Of a DNA stretch of 48,576 nt, positions 1-7,657 are shown piece by piece (the first letter of the stretch is position 1; the number at the start of each line of letters is the position of its first letter). The translations under genes and the position numbers were made by a program. Below the pieces are notes generated by a model. It ran no database searches and was not told where the DNA came from. It worked only from the letters and a program-made list of their open reading frames with translations. Source of the DNA: Oligoflexia bacterium (GTDB taxonomy: Bacteria; Bdellovibrionota; Bacteriovoracia; Bacteriovoracales; Bacteriovoracaceae); assembly GCA_015231325.1 (NCBI GenBank), contig JADGBS010000005.1:1-48576 (forward strand), given 5' to 3'.

Positions 1-195
1 TTTATATATGGAAGAAGATCTTCTGGTTATTTTGACTTAAGAAAACTAGATGGAAGAAAAATTCACTCCTCCGCAAAAGTAAAACTACTAAAAATAAAAG
101 AGAGCTTTAGAACTTTATTAATAGAGAGAATGCCGGATTTCGCTGCTTCCGCAGCGATTCTCGCCGAAGGGCATCCTTTTTCCTCTCAGCCCTAA
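1..195 (+). pseudogene. 3' end of an HNH/IscB-like ORF cut by the window edge
   Basis: Frame 1 is open from the first base to a TAA at 193-195 and gives 64 residues. Its first part carries a basic motif, RRSSGYFDLRKLDG followed by KIHSSAKVKLL. From memory this resembles the C-terminal segment of HNH/IscB-type RNA-guided nucleases and related HNH proteins; that is family recall, not a search. The last twenty residues after LLIER look unlike the rest and may be read-through past a lost stop. The start lies outside the window, so partial gene and decayed element cannot be told apart. Confidence 0.4.
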
Positions 196-217
196 AGGAC
201 AGAGTATCCAGAGGTGC

Positions 218-988
218 CTAGGACCCTTTTTGATTCGGTCCCATTTTTTCTAAGATCTTATTAATTTTTCCATTTTGTTTTATGGTTTCATACGCTTGTT
301 TAAATTTATTAACAACCATATCATCAGTCTGCTTACTAAACGCGATATAGAGATAGTCTTTTGATAGTTTCTCATGTAGGTGAATAATTTTCACCTCGCG
401 GGGAGAATCCCCTGCCATTTTCAAAATATGATTGACCGAGAAAAAATCGGTAAACCACAAATCAATTCTTTTATTCTTTAATTTGGACCAATTGTGTCCT
501 CTGATTTTGGATTTTTCAATATTTATAAATCCATCTGATTCCAATCTTTTGGCGTTGGCACCTTCAAAAATTACACCCACTTTATGTTTCTTCAAATCGT
601 CTAAATTATTTGTCTCTAAAATGAGAGAAGATTTTAGTGCAAAGAAATATACTTGATGTTTGGCCACTTCCCCAACCCATTTAAAAAGATCTTCCCGATC
701 GCTTGTTCTTTTTAGAGAAAAAATCAATATATTTTTATCCTTTGTGGCCATAGCATATGCCCTGGCCCAAGGATATACTTGTATTTCTGTTTTAATATTA
801 AGTTCATCTAATAACGCTTGAACAATTTCTACCCCAAGACCTTCCAGTTTGTTAGTTGTAGAATTAATAAAATTGTATGGTGGAAAATCTTCGGTAACAA
901 TAGTAATTTTTGACATTTCTGACGCAACAACGATTGGAATTATCAATGGTGTAATCAACGTTAATAGAAACTTTTTGAAAAAAAGCAT
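218..988 (-). CDS. periplasmic amino-acid-type substrate-binding protein (SBP_bac_3 family)
   Basis: A 256-aa secreted solute-binding protein. An N-terminal signal peptide (MLFFKKFLLTLITPLI..., cleavage likely after VVAS) is followed by the family opening ITIVTEDFPPYNF and the usual two-lobe pattern (GLGVEIVQALLDEL, YPWARAYAMA, KKHKVGVI). Members bind polar amino acids or similar ligands in the periplasm for ABC importers or as receptor domains. No permease or ATPase gene lies beside it, so it may be an orphan binding protein, as is common for this Bdellovibrio/Vibrio-like subgroup with the PWARA motif. The frame is open upstream to 1030, but the ATG at 986-988 has a GGAGA sequence about six bases before it and begins a proper signal peptide, so I chose it. 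The ligand cannot be read from sequence. Confidence 0.85.
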   Translation of the reverse strand: MLFFKKFLLTLITPLIIPIVVASEMSKITIVTEDFPPYNFINSTTNKLEGLGVEIVQALLDELNIKTEIQVYPWARAYAMATKDKNILIFSLKRTSDREDLFKWVGEVAKHQVYFFALKSSLILETNNLDDLKKHKVGVIFEGANAKRLESDGFINIEKSKIRGHNWSKLKNKRIDLWFTDFFSVNHILKMAGDSPREVKIIHLHEKLSKDYLYIAFSKQTDDMVVNKFKQAYETIKQNGKINKILEKMGPNQKGS

Positions 989-1335
989 AACATTCTCCAA
1001 TGGATTCATTGTGGGGTCATATAATAACAATCAAGTCTAAAATATGTTTATATCAACAATTCTGCACTGAATTGTATAAAGCAGATCAACAATAGTCACA
1101 AATTCTACAGTCGGATTATTTCCGATTTCCTGACCGCATCTCTATTTCGCACATAACAATGTCTTAATAAAAAATCAAGCAAGTTGCAATAAATAAATAG
1201 ATCGAGTTTCCCTGGCGGTGTCTCCAGCGGCCTTTTTTTACAATCAGTATGAGTAAATGTCCGCACTTTTTTACTAGTTTTAGACTGATAATAAATTATG
1301 TTGAAGTATGTTCCGGTAATCATCTAATAATCTAA
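989..1335. other. intergenic region, no convincing gene
   Basis: About 350 bases between the binding protein and trpB, both on the minus strand. A 72-codon minus-strand frame (1105-1323) has no ribosome site and no family resemblance. Around 1210-1240 a CTGG/CCAG stem is followed by seven T on the plus strand, which looks like a weak terminator although no plus-strand gene precedes it. Confidence 0.4.
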
Positions 1336-2514
1336 TCACCCAATCATCTCTTTAATCTGCTGAACATCTTTATCTCCACGTCCAGATAAATTAACAATGA
1401 TGATATTTTCTTTCGACAACGTTTTCGCAAGTTTCATTGCATAGGCCAATGCATGGGCACTTTCAAGTGCGGGAATAATACCTTCTTTCTTGGACAGTTG
1501 ATAGAAGGCATCGAGTGCCTCATCATCTGAAGCAGTAACATAGTTGGCGCGGCCAATATCTTTATAATAACTGTGTTCGGGACCTACTCCAGGGTAGGCG
1601 AGGCCCGCGGCGATAGAGTAGGCCTTTTGAGGAGTTCCATTTTCATCTTGCAGGTTATAGCATTTAAATCCGTGAATAATGCCAACGCTTCCTTTACATA
1701 AAGAGGCGGCATGTTCTCCCACCCCATCACCTTTGCCACCTGGTTCGACTCCCACAATGTTTACGGAAGGATCATTCACAAAGGGATGAAACAACCCAAT
1801 GGAGTTACTTCCTCCTCCTACTGCCGCTACAATATAATCTGGCAATCTTCCTTCCGTATCGATGATTTGGCTTCTGGACTCTTGACCAATAATACTTTGA
1901 AACTCTCTGACCATCGTTGGATATGGGTGTGGACCAACAGCAGATCCGAGGAGATAGAAAGTGTTTTGATAATTTTGGGCATAATCATTTAGAGCTTCAT
2001 CTACCGCATCTTTCAGGGTCGCACTACCTGTTGTAACTGCAACAACTTTAGCATCCAGTAGTTCCATTCTGAACACATTGAGCTCTTGTCTTTTAGTATC
2101 GATTGCCCCCATGTATATTATGCACTCTAAACCAAATAGTGCTGCAACCGTAGCGGTGGCCACTCCATGCTGACCGGCACCAGTCTCGGCGACAATTCTT
2201 TTCTTTCCCATTCGTTTGGCCAACAACACCTGTCCAAGGGCATTGTTTATCTTGTGCGCACCTGTGTGATTTAGATCTTCTCGTTTTAAATATATCTTAG
2301 CGCCACCAATCTCTTCTGATAATCTTTTGGCGAAATAAAGAGGAGTCTCTCTGCCCACATACTGTTTAAAGTAGTATTGTAGCTCATCTTTAAAATTATT
2401 CTCTCCAATGTAATTATAAAAATTATCTTCTAACTCCTTTAGTGGCACAGATAGAAAATCAGGCACATGACGTCCACCAAAAATTCCAAAATTACCACCA
2501 TTATTTACAAGCAT
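1336..2514 (-). CDS. trpB: tryptophan synthase beta chain
   Basis: A 392-aa PLP enzyme that condenses indole with L-serine to give L-tryptophan (EC 4.2.1.20), normally in an alpha2beta2 complex with TrpA. The start of the protein ([14 protein letters not shown]), the PLP-lysine motif [13 protein letters not shown] (Lys at about residue 88) and the phosphate-binding GGGSNS loop (about residue 234) are all present, and the length is normal for the canonical TrpB1 type. The ATG at 2512-2514 is preceded by an AGAGAGA purine run. No trpA or any other trp gene is in the window. An isolated trpB suggests either indole salvage or trp genes dispersed in the chromosome. The leader contains a long hairpin (2570-2619). 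Confidence 0.97.
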   Translation of the reverse strand: MLVNNGGNFGIFGGRHVPDFLSVPLKELEDNFYNYIGENNFKDELQYYFKQYVGRETPLYFAKRLSEEIGGAKIYLKREDLNHTGAHKINNALGQVLLAKRMGKKRIVAETGAGQHGVATATVAALFGLECIIYMGAIDTKRQELNVFRMELLDAKVVAVTTGSATLKDAVDEALNDYAQNYQNTFYLLGSAVGPHPYPTMVREFQSIIGQESRSQIIDTEGRLPDYIVAAVGGGSNSIGLFHPFVNDPSVNIVGVEPGGKGDGVGEHAASLCKGSVGIIHGFKCYNLQDENGTPQKAYSIAAGLAYPGVGPEHSYYKDIGRANYVTASDDEALDAFYQLSKKEGIIPALESAHALAYAMKLAKTLSKENIIIVNLSGRGDKDVQQIKEMIG

Positions 2515-2569
2515 AAAGTCTCTCTTTTATTAAGTGAATTAATTAAAACCATTATCCAATTTTATTTCG

Positions 2570-2619
2570 GAACCCACTTCTTGTCTATTTATTATTTAAA
2601 AGAGACAAGAAGTAGGTTC
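2570..2619 (-). promoter_or_regulatory. 17-bp-stem hairpin in the trpB leader
   Basis: Arms 2570-2586 and 2603-2619 are inverted repeats with one difference and a 16-nt loop. In the minus-strand RNA, which would be the trpB leader, the difference is a U-G wobble and the stem is fully paired. In the plus-strand RNA it would be an A-C mismatch. This fits an RNA structure acting on trpB, about 55 nt before its start codon. On the plus strand the hairpin is followed by five T, so a plus-strand terminator is an alternative reading. Confidence 0.45.
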
Positions 2620-2628
2620 AGTTTTTAA

Positions 2629-2850
2629 GTACGGTTTAATTACGGAAGGAGGGCCATCTCTGCACAGGAGATTCAAACTACAATAAATCTTCTTATTAGA
2701 ATGGCCAAAATTAAAAGGATTAAGGCGACTCCCAATTCGTTACGTCACATTTTTGCGATATCATATTTCATAGAGAATCAAGTAAAAATAATCGAACTCG
2801 CGACGCGAAAATAATTGGTAACTGAGATATCTGCGCTTCGGTACTACACC
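2629..2850 (+). pseudogene. tyrosine recombinase (phage-integrase/Xer-type) C-terminal remnant
   Basis: One frame is open from 2629 to a TAA at 2812-2814 (61 residues) and reads RRAISAQEIQ, then TPNSLRHIFAISYFIEN. This matches the family pattern RIS.R.IQ...TPHSLRHTFAT of tyrosine recombinases, keeping the Arg-His of box II but with Asn for the preceding His. After a one-base shift the sequence goes on as VTEISALRYYT, the counterpart of the GHSSISTTxxYTH box with the catalytic Tyr. There is no N-terminal half. The same final box recurs at 4089-4157 beyond the protease gene. This is a decayed mobile-element gene. Confidence 0.6.
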
Positions 2851-3047
2851 TGCCCAATTTCGCGAAGAAAATGTTTCCTCTTGGACCTTGATGGATGGTA
2901 GTAGGTTCAAATAAAACTAACATTACTTCTTAGATTAATATGTTTTAATACAAATGTAATGTTTTGTTATTTTATTTATCCTTACTATCCGTGATAACTG
3001 TGGCATATTCTGTTTAACGCTATGCTGTTGATAACTTTTTAATAAAT

Positions 3048-3105
3048 CAAACCAACTAAACCACTAATTAACTAACCAACCAACCAACTAACAAGCTAAC
3101 AAGCC
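3048..3105 (+). repeat. degenerate CCAACTAA-type low-complexity tract in the protease leader
   Basis: A run built from CCAACTAA, ACTAACCAACC and AACAAGCTAAC units lies directly before the ribosome-binding site (AAAGGAG) of the protease gene. It is C-containing but almost free of G, so the mRNA leader should be unstructured. Confidence 0.5.
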
Positions 3106-3128
3106 AAAAAAATTAAAAGGAGCTACTC

Positions 3129-4064
3129 ATGAATGGAATTCAATTATTATTTGGAATTTTTTTGCTCTTCTCAATCATCGGTTTTGGTTTCACACCGCTT
3201 CAAGCTTTTGTCACGGTAGACGGGGATCAAAATATTAACTTAAATGATTCCCCTAATATTTCCAGACTACCTGATAAATCAATTATTGGCAATGTGGATT
3301 GGCAATCGATCGCAAATTTTAATCGTGATAGTAATATTTATAAGACAAGTACCCCTATTGGCCTACTTAATATTTTTTATAAAGGAGGAAGTGCTTCTCG
3401 TTGTACCGCTTTCTTAATATCTGATGACCTCATCATGACAAACTGGCACTGTGCACCTTCCGCAACAGAGTTTAAAGGGGCCCGTTTTTATTTAGATTTT
3501 CTGACCGGAAAGAATCGCAATGATTTTTTAAAGACACCTTATTATGATTGCAATAATTTAGTATTAACCTATCGTCCACTGGATGTAGCACTTCTTCGAT
3601 GCTCAGGTCTTCCAGGGAGAACCAATGGCAAGGTTAAATTGGAAGGTGAACAGCGCAATTATTATCCGAACCCAAAAATATATGTAATTCATCAAAATTG
3701 TGACTACCATTATACTCCCGGATGCGCACCTACTAAAAAATTTTCTCCAGTTATGATGCTCTCAAAATCTGATGGGTATGGCGATTTAAATAATATAGAT
3801 ATTTTTTATGATGCTGATACTTTAGGTGGATCTTCCGGAAGTCCGGTTTTTTTAGTTGAAAATAATAAAGTGATAGCGTTACACCATTTAGGCCACAACA
3901 ATAGTAACGGACTTGCTAATGCTAATGCTGATGCTGATGCTGATGCTAATGCTAATGATGATGGTAGAGGTGTGGCAAATTCAGGAGTTCCCATGTACAA
4001 AATACTATCTTATATCAAAGAACAGTTGCCTGAGCTGAGAGATGTAGTGGATTTAGGAAAATAA
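3129..4064 (+). CDS. secreted trypsin-like serine protease
   Basis: A 311-aa S1-fold protease with an N-terminal signal peptide (hydrophobic to about residue 26, PLQA cleavage region). The catalytic triad can be placed: His107 in TNWHC, Asp152 in RPLDVALLR and Ser238 in GGSSGSPVF. The form of these motifs points to the V8/glutamyl-endopeptidase-like S1B group, exported to periplasm or medium. AAAGGAG lies six bases before the ATG. A surface loop after HHLGH holds a run of alternating Asn-Ala and Asp-Ala dipeptides coded by GCT-AAT/GCT-GAT triplets (3914-3959), an in-frame microsatellite near the end of the catalytic domain. The gene is bracketed by two tyrosine-recombinase remnants, which suggests past acquisition. 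Substrate unknown. Confidence 0.88.
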   Translation: MNGIQLLFGIFLLFSIIGFGFTPLQAFVTVDGDQNINLNDSPNISRLPDKSIIGNVDWQSIANFNRDSNIYKTSTPIGLLNIFYKGGSASRCTAFLISDDLIMTNWHCAPSATEFKGARFYLDFLTGKNRNDFLKTPYYDCNNLVLTYRPLDVALLRCSGLPGRTNGKVKLEGEQRNYYPNPKIYVIHQNCDYHYTPGCAPTKKFSPVMMLSKSDGYGDLNNIDIFYDADTLGGSSGSPVFLVENNKVIALHHLGHNNSNGLANANADADADANANDDGRGVANSGVPMYKILSYIKEQLPELRDVVDLGK

Positions 4065-4088
4065 ATTATTCGTCTAAAAAACAATACA

Positions 4089-4157
4089 TGGCAATCGGAG
4101 ATGTCTACGCTTCGGTGCTTATTAAAAAAAGTGGACCTCATTTCAAAAATGGTCTGA
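4089..4157 (+). pseudogene. second fragment of a tyrosine recombinase 3' end
   Basis: The stretch reads WQSEMSTLR before decaying to a stop at 4155-4157. It matches the GHSEMSTTR box of tyrosine recombinases, and at DNA level it is closely similar over about 30 bases to 2816-2846, with one single-base gap and a few substitutions. It lies just after the protease stop codon. Confidence 0.4.
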
Positions 4158-4169
4158 CACTTCGCTGGA

Positions 4170-5279
4170 CTATCTAAAGACAATAGGAACCTGGACTGGG
4201 CCAAAATCACTATTTCCCCAGCAATCGGCCGCGCCATTGGCAAGTATGCCGCAGGTGTGTTCAAATCCAGCGGAAATTTGGACGTAGGTTTCGGCAGGAT
4301 ATGAAGGTAGGCCTTTGTTGTAATTATTATCTCCCCAGCATTTGACTCTACCATTGGTTAGTATGTCGTTGGTGAGTATGCCGCAGGTGTAATTATATCC
4401 CGCAGAAATTTGCGTATAGGTTTCAGAAGGAATGGGAACACGACATTCTAAGTGATCTTTTCTTCCCCAACACTTAACCGTACGATTGGCAAGAATGCCA
4501 CAAGTGTGCTCATACCCAGCAGAAATTTGGAGATAGTTTTCGGTAGGATCAGGAACCTGGCATTGTTCATAAAAACTATTACCCCAGCATCTAACCGTGC
4601 CATTGGTGAGTATGCCGCAGGTATGGTTAAATCCGGAGGAAATTTGGGAATAGGTTTCTGTAGGAACGGGAACTCTAGTTTTACCGAAAAGTTTATTTCC
4701 CCAGCATCTAACCGTGCCATTGTTCACTATGCCACAGGTGTGGTCAAATCCCGATGAAATATAAGTATAGGTTTCAGCAGGATCAGGAACCTGGCATTGA
4801 GACTCGTCATCATTTCCCCAACACTTAACCGTGCTACCGGTGAGCAGTATGCCACAGGCATGCTCACCTCCGGAGGAAATTTGAGCATAGGCTTCGGCAG
4901 GATCTGGAATCTCAGTCTTGCCGTAAGACCCTTTTCCCCAGCACTTGACCGTGCTATCGGTGGATATACCACAGGTGAAATGGAATCCTGCTGAAATTTT
5001 CTGTTGAGGTACCAAATAATCTGCCAATACAGACAAAATATTACTAAAGTTATAACTGTTAAAGCTTAAAGTATTCGAATCGGAAGAGCTAGAAGAGCTA
5101 GAATCACTAGAAGCGCTGCATAGGACTTTTACCAGATCAGCTTCATTGTGCAAATAACTGTGCAAAGAGTGAAGTCGCGGAATATCGGCAGATCCCGAAG
5201 AGGATAAGGAGAACCCAATACAAGTTAAGGCCATAAAGAATAGACAGACTAAAAAAACTAATTTCTTTTGTTGATACAC
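4170..5279 (-). CDS. secreted RCC1-type seven-repeat protein (predicted beta-propeller)
   Basis: A 369-aa protein with an N-terminal hydrophobic export signal, a Ser-rich linker (SDSSSSSSSDS, about residues 57-67) and seven tandem repeats of about 38 residues with the consensus YxQISAGxxHTCGILxNGTVxCWGxN. This is the RCC1_2 blade seen in many bacterial surface proteins; seven blades would close one propeller. Each blade keeps a CG...CWG cysteine pair, which could form disulfides outside the cytoplasm. The sixth blade contains a small internal duplication (GILTNDILTNG). RCC1 propellers are binding scaffolds, and no ligand or enzymatic role is implied. The start is GTG (5277-5279) with only a weak GAGAA upstream. 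It is convergent with the protease gene. Confidence 0.8.
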   Translation of the reverse strand: MYQQKKLVFLVCLFFMALTCIGFSLSSSGSADIPRLHSLHSYLHNEADLVKVLCSASSDSSSSSSSDSNTLSFNSYNFSNILSVLADYLVPQQKISAGFHFTCGISTDSTVKCWGKGSYGKTEIPDPAEAYAQISSGGEHACGILLTGSTVKCWGNDDESQCQVPDPAETYTYISSGFDHTCGIVNNGTVRCWGNKLFGKTRVPVPTETYSQISSGFNHTCGILTNGTVRCWGNSFYEQCQVPDPTENYLQISAGYEHTCGILANRTVKCWGRKDHLECRVPIPSETYTQISAGYNYTCGILTNDILTNGRVKCWGDNNYNKGLPSYPAETYVQISAGFEHTCGILANGAADCWGNSDFGPVQVPIVFR

Positions 5280-5629
5280 AATAAAAAATTCTCATGTTTA
5301 GGTATATAAATTTTTATAAATTATTAAGTTATTGTATCGTAATTCGAAATTAATTAAAGATATATTACAACACTGCATTTTTATACCGAAATAGCAGGGA
5401 GACCGCTGAAACAAGGGGTCCATAACAACTTCTTACCAGAAAAAATAATAACACAGGAATCACTCATGGGCAGGCAATATTGGCGATGACTTATATGCGC
5501 CACGGAATGGTCCCCGGAGTTTCAGGTCAAAATCTGTATCTGGTAAAAATTTTTTTATGGTCCATTCATGGTCCCTTCATCGACATGAGAAAGGGACATA
5601 TCAAAAAAATTATCTAGATATATTTTCTT
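5280..5629. other. intergenic region without a recognisable gene
   Basis: 350 bases between two minus-strand genes. The part at 5280-5350 is very AT-rich and is the likely promoter of the RCC1 gene. Positions 5413-5425 share a 13-base string (aaggggtccataa) with 12745-12757. Short direct repeats of atggtcc lie near 5557-5575. No ORF with ribosome site was found. Confidence 0.4.
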
Positions 5630-7159
5630 CTATGGATTATTGAGATCTAAAACCCCACGATTAATATCATTATCAATATCGCGATTCTCTCGTATTTTTA
5701 TTCGGTCCTGCCAATGGTGTAACCCCTCATTGGCAGGAACCATAATAGAATTAGAAAGTTTAGTATATTTATCACCTCGTACTAACAAACGATCCATTTG
5801 TGATTTTGCTATTAAATAGGAGTGTTGAACAAAAGAACGATTGACTTCGAACTTGATTGCCCAATATATGGCACTAATTAATCTGTCTGAATCCAGTACC
5901 CCATCTGTGGTATATCGACCCAATATTGAATAAAATAAGGCACTATTGTGTCCTTTAGCATTTACGTATTCCTTGTATAGATCTATCGAAGTGTTGTAAG
6001 AATCAACCGCTTTTCTAAAAGTACTTTCGATTTTAGCGGCATTCTCTTGAATGCTGATTTCTAAATTTCTTTTCTCCGAGCTGGAAATGCGAATTTCGGA
6101 AATATTATCCAAACCAAAAGATATGCTGATCCCTTGAGTTCTACCGCTGCTACTAGTAGTGCCAATAAAATTAAAGCTACGTGAAAGCCGTGAGTAACTG
6201 ACGGCCTTGGCCAAATAGCGCAAGGTCAAAAGATCGCTGGAATTTGCTCTTATCTGCACTAAATCGCTCTCTGTAATGGAGTATACCTCCTCATTTCTCA
6301 GATCAGGAAGTGCAATCGGCCTTATACCAATCGTTCCTTGATCAGGATAGGCCATTGCCACCGCTAAGTCATAAGTGTACCAATCACTGATAATTCCGTC
6401 TGCATATTTGGCATCAGATCTAATTTCATCTAATAAATTTTCCAAAAGTACAATATCTTCATCCTGAATTTTTCTCTCATTATTGTTTAGTTTTATGTGC
6501 TCAATCAATTTTGCTAGATGACCAGCATAGTATTCATAAATCTTTATAGTTAGCGCCACTCGGTGAATGTTATAATAAAGTATTTCGGTGTCGCTTATTT
6601 GGTTTTGTAAAATTCCCAGATAGCTACTTTTCTCTGCAGCATAGATGAGCTTTGATTCTTTCCAGTTAAACCAATTGCTAGGAATTAAAAAACCCAGCAA
6701 GTTAGAAATCGTATCAAGAACACCACAAGGGAGTACTCCCAATCCTAAATTCAAAGAAATTCTAGGCAGAAGATGACCTATACTTTTTAAAATTCTCTGC
6801 CGTGCTTGAAATACGCTCTCCAATTTTCCCTTGGTAAGATAACCGTTACTAACAGCTGCATCAACTGCCTCCTCCGGCGAAATACATTTTTTTGAAGTGC
6901 AGGTAATATTTCCTTCAAATAAGCTCTCTGATGGATCCCAAATTTCCGTTCGAATACCATGAGCACCCCCTGGTAAGTAATAAACCGCATCAAAATCTCG
7001 GAAAGAAAGCAGATGTTCAATATTATAATTATAAGTAATTTTTGCGTAAGTAACTGAAGAAAAAAATAGAGTTGATATTATCAATAGCGATAGCAATAGT
7101 GATTGCGATAGTGATTGCGATAGCAATAAGAGCGGGGCATGACACTTGTTTTTTTGCAT
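5630..7159 (-). CDS. secreted helical protein, TolC/outer-membrane-efflux-like
   Basis: A 509-aa protein with an N-terminal signal peptide enlarged by a SQSLSQSLLLSLLI repeat coded by a 12-bp tandem unit (7088-7128). AAAGGAG lies eight bases before the ATG at 7157-7159. The mature part is mostly long helices with the layout of TolC-family proteins: two similar helical halves (about residues 160-230 and 330-420, for example NLEISIQENAAKIESTFRKA) and motifs such as LPRISLNLGLG and YSRLSRSFNFIG that recall its strands. It has a Cys pair (CTSKKC) near residue 87. No inner-membrane pump or adaptor gene is adjacent. The family call is by pattern only; a helical outer-membrane or periplasmic protein of unknown role is the fallback. 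Confidence 0.5.
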   Translation of the reverse strand: MQKNKCHAPLLLLSQSLSQSLLLSLLIISTLFFSSVTYAKITYNYNIEHLLSFRDFDAVYYLPGGAHGIRTEIWDPSESLFEGNITCTSKKCISPEEAVDAAVSNGYLTKGKLESVFQARQRILKSIGHLLPRISLNLGLGVLPCGVLDTISNLLGFLIPSNWFNWKESKLIYAAEKSSYLGILQNQISDTEILYYNIHRVALTIKIYEYYAGHLAKLIEHIKLNNNERKIQDEDIVLLENLLDEIRSDAKYADGIISDWYTYDLAVAMAYPDQGTIGIRPIALPDLRNEEVYSITESDLVQIRANSSDLLTLRYLAKAVSYSRLSRSFNFIGTTSSSGRTQGISISFGLDNISEIRISSSEKRNLEISIQENAAKIESTFRKAVDSYNTSIDLYKEYVNAKGHNSALFYSILGRYTTDGVLDSDRLISAIYWAIKFEVNRSFVQHSYLIAKSQMDRLLVRGDKYTKLSNSIMVPANEGLHHWQDRIKIRENRDIDNDINRGVLDLNNP

Positions 7160-7448
7160 ATAAAAAACTCCTTTTGATTTTTACTTGTACAAGTGCACGA
7201 ATATTAATCTAAATCTCCTCTACTGTTAAACTTATTATGTGTATGCAGCAGCTAAATGGAGCAATTACCCTAAAAGTGAGTAATTTTTACTGTTCTGTCA
7301 CATTTTCAAAATTTTCAATATAAGAGATGTTCTTTGTCGCAATTTCAAGGCCCTAAATGAAAAATAAACAGTAATAATTTCTTGATCCCTCAAAGAGTTA
7401 ATGGGCCTTGTTTTCGTCGATCATAATAACCAGGGGAGTAATTACGCT

Positions 7449-7556
7449 ATGGATAGTTATCCGCTAGTAGCGATGAAAAGCAAAATTGAGGAAAATGAGG
7501 AAAATCTCGAAGAGATAAATAAATATATAAAAATTATGATTGAGAAAAAATTATAA
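7449..7556 (+). CDS. possible small acidic/basic helical ORF (35 aa)
   Basis: ATG at 7449 begins a 35-codon frame ending TAA at 7554-7556. The peptide is highly charged and helical (EENEENLEEINKYIK). A GGGGAG lies ten bases upstream. It sits about 100 bases before the PEPCK-like gene in the otherwise empty 7160-7657 region. No family was recognised, and it could be chance. Confidence 0.3.
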   Translation: MDSYPLVAMKSKIEENEENLEEINKYIKIMIEKKL

Positions 7557-7603
7557 TATGCTAGAAGTTTCAATAGGAAGTATAACTAACCTGGACTCCG
7601 TCC

Positions 7604-7632
7604 GAGGACAAACGTCCTCAATAATCATTATT
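7604..7632 (+). promoter_or_regulatory. two adjacent palindromes before the PEPCK-like gene
   Basis: GAGGAC-aaac-GTCCTC (7604-7619) is a perfect 6-bp stem with a 4-nt loop, followed directly by the perfect palindrome AATAAT-c-ATTATT (7620-7632). They end 25 bases before the ATG at 7658. There is no T-run after the first stem, so operator or mRNA leader structure is more likely than a terminator. Confidence 0.4.
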
Positions 7633-7657
7633 CTGAATATTTCCCTGGAGTTTTTCT

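Noticed and set aside
1105-1323. 72-codon minus-strand ORF
   Set aside because: No ribosome site, no family features; sits in a spacer.
2890-2915. tRNA T-loop-like GGTTCAAAT
   Set aside because: No cloverleaf arms around it.
4448-4994. Several ORFs on both strands across the RCC1 gene
   Set aside because: They repeat with the same period as the RCC1 blades and are shadows of the repeat-bearing gene.
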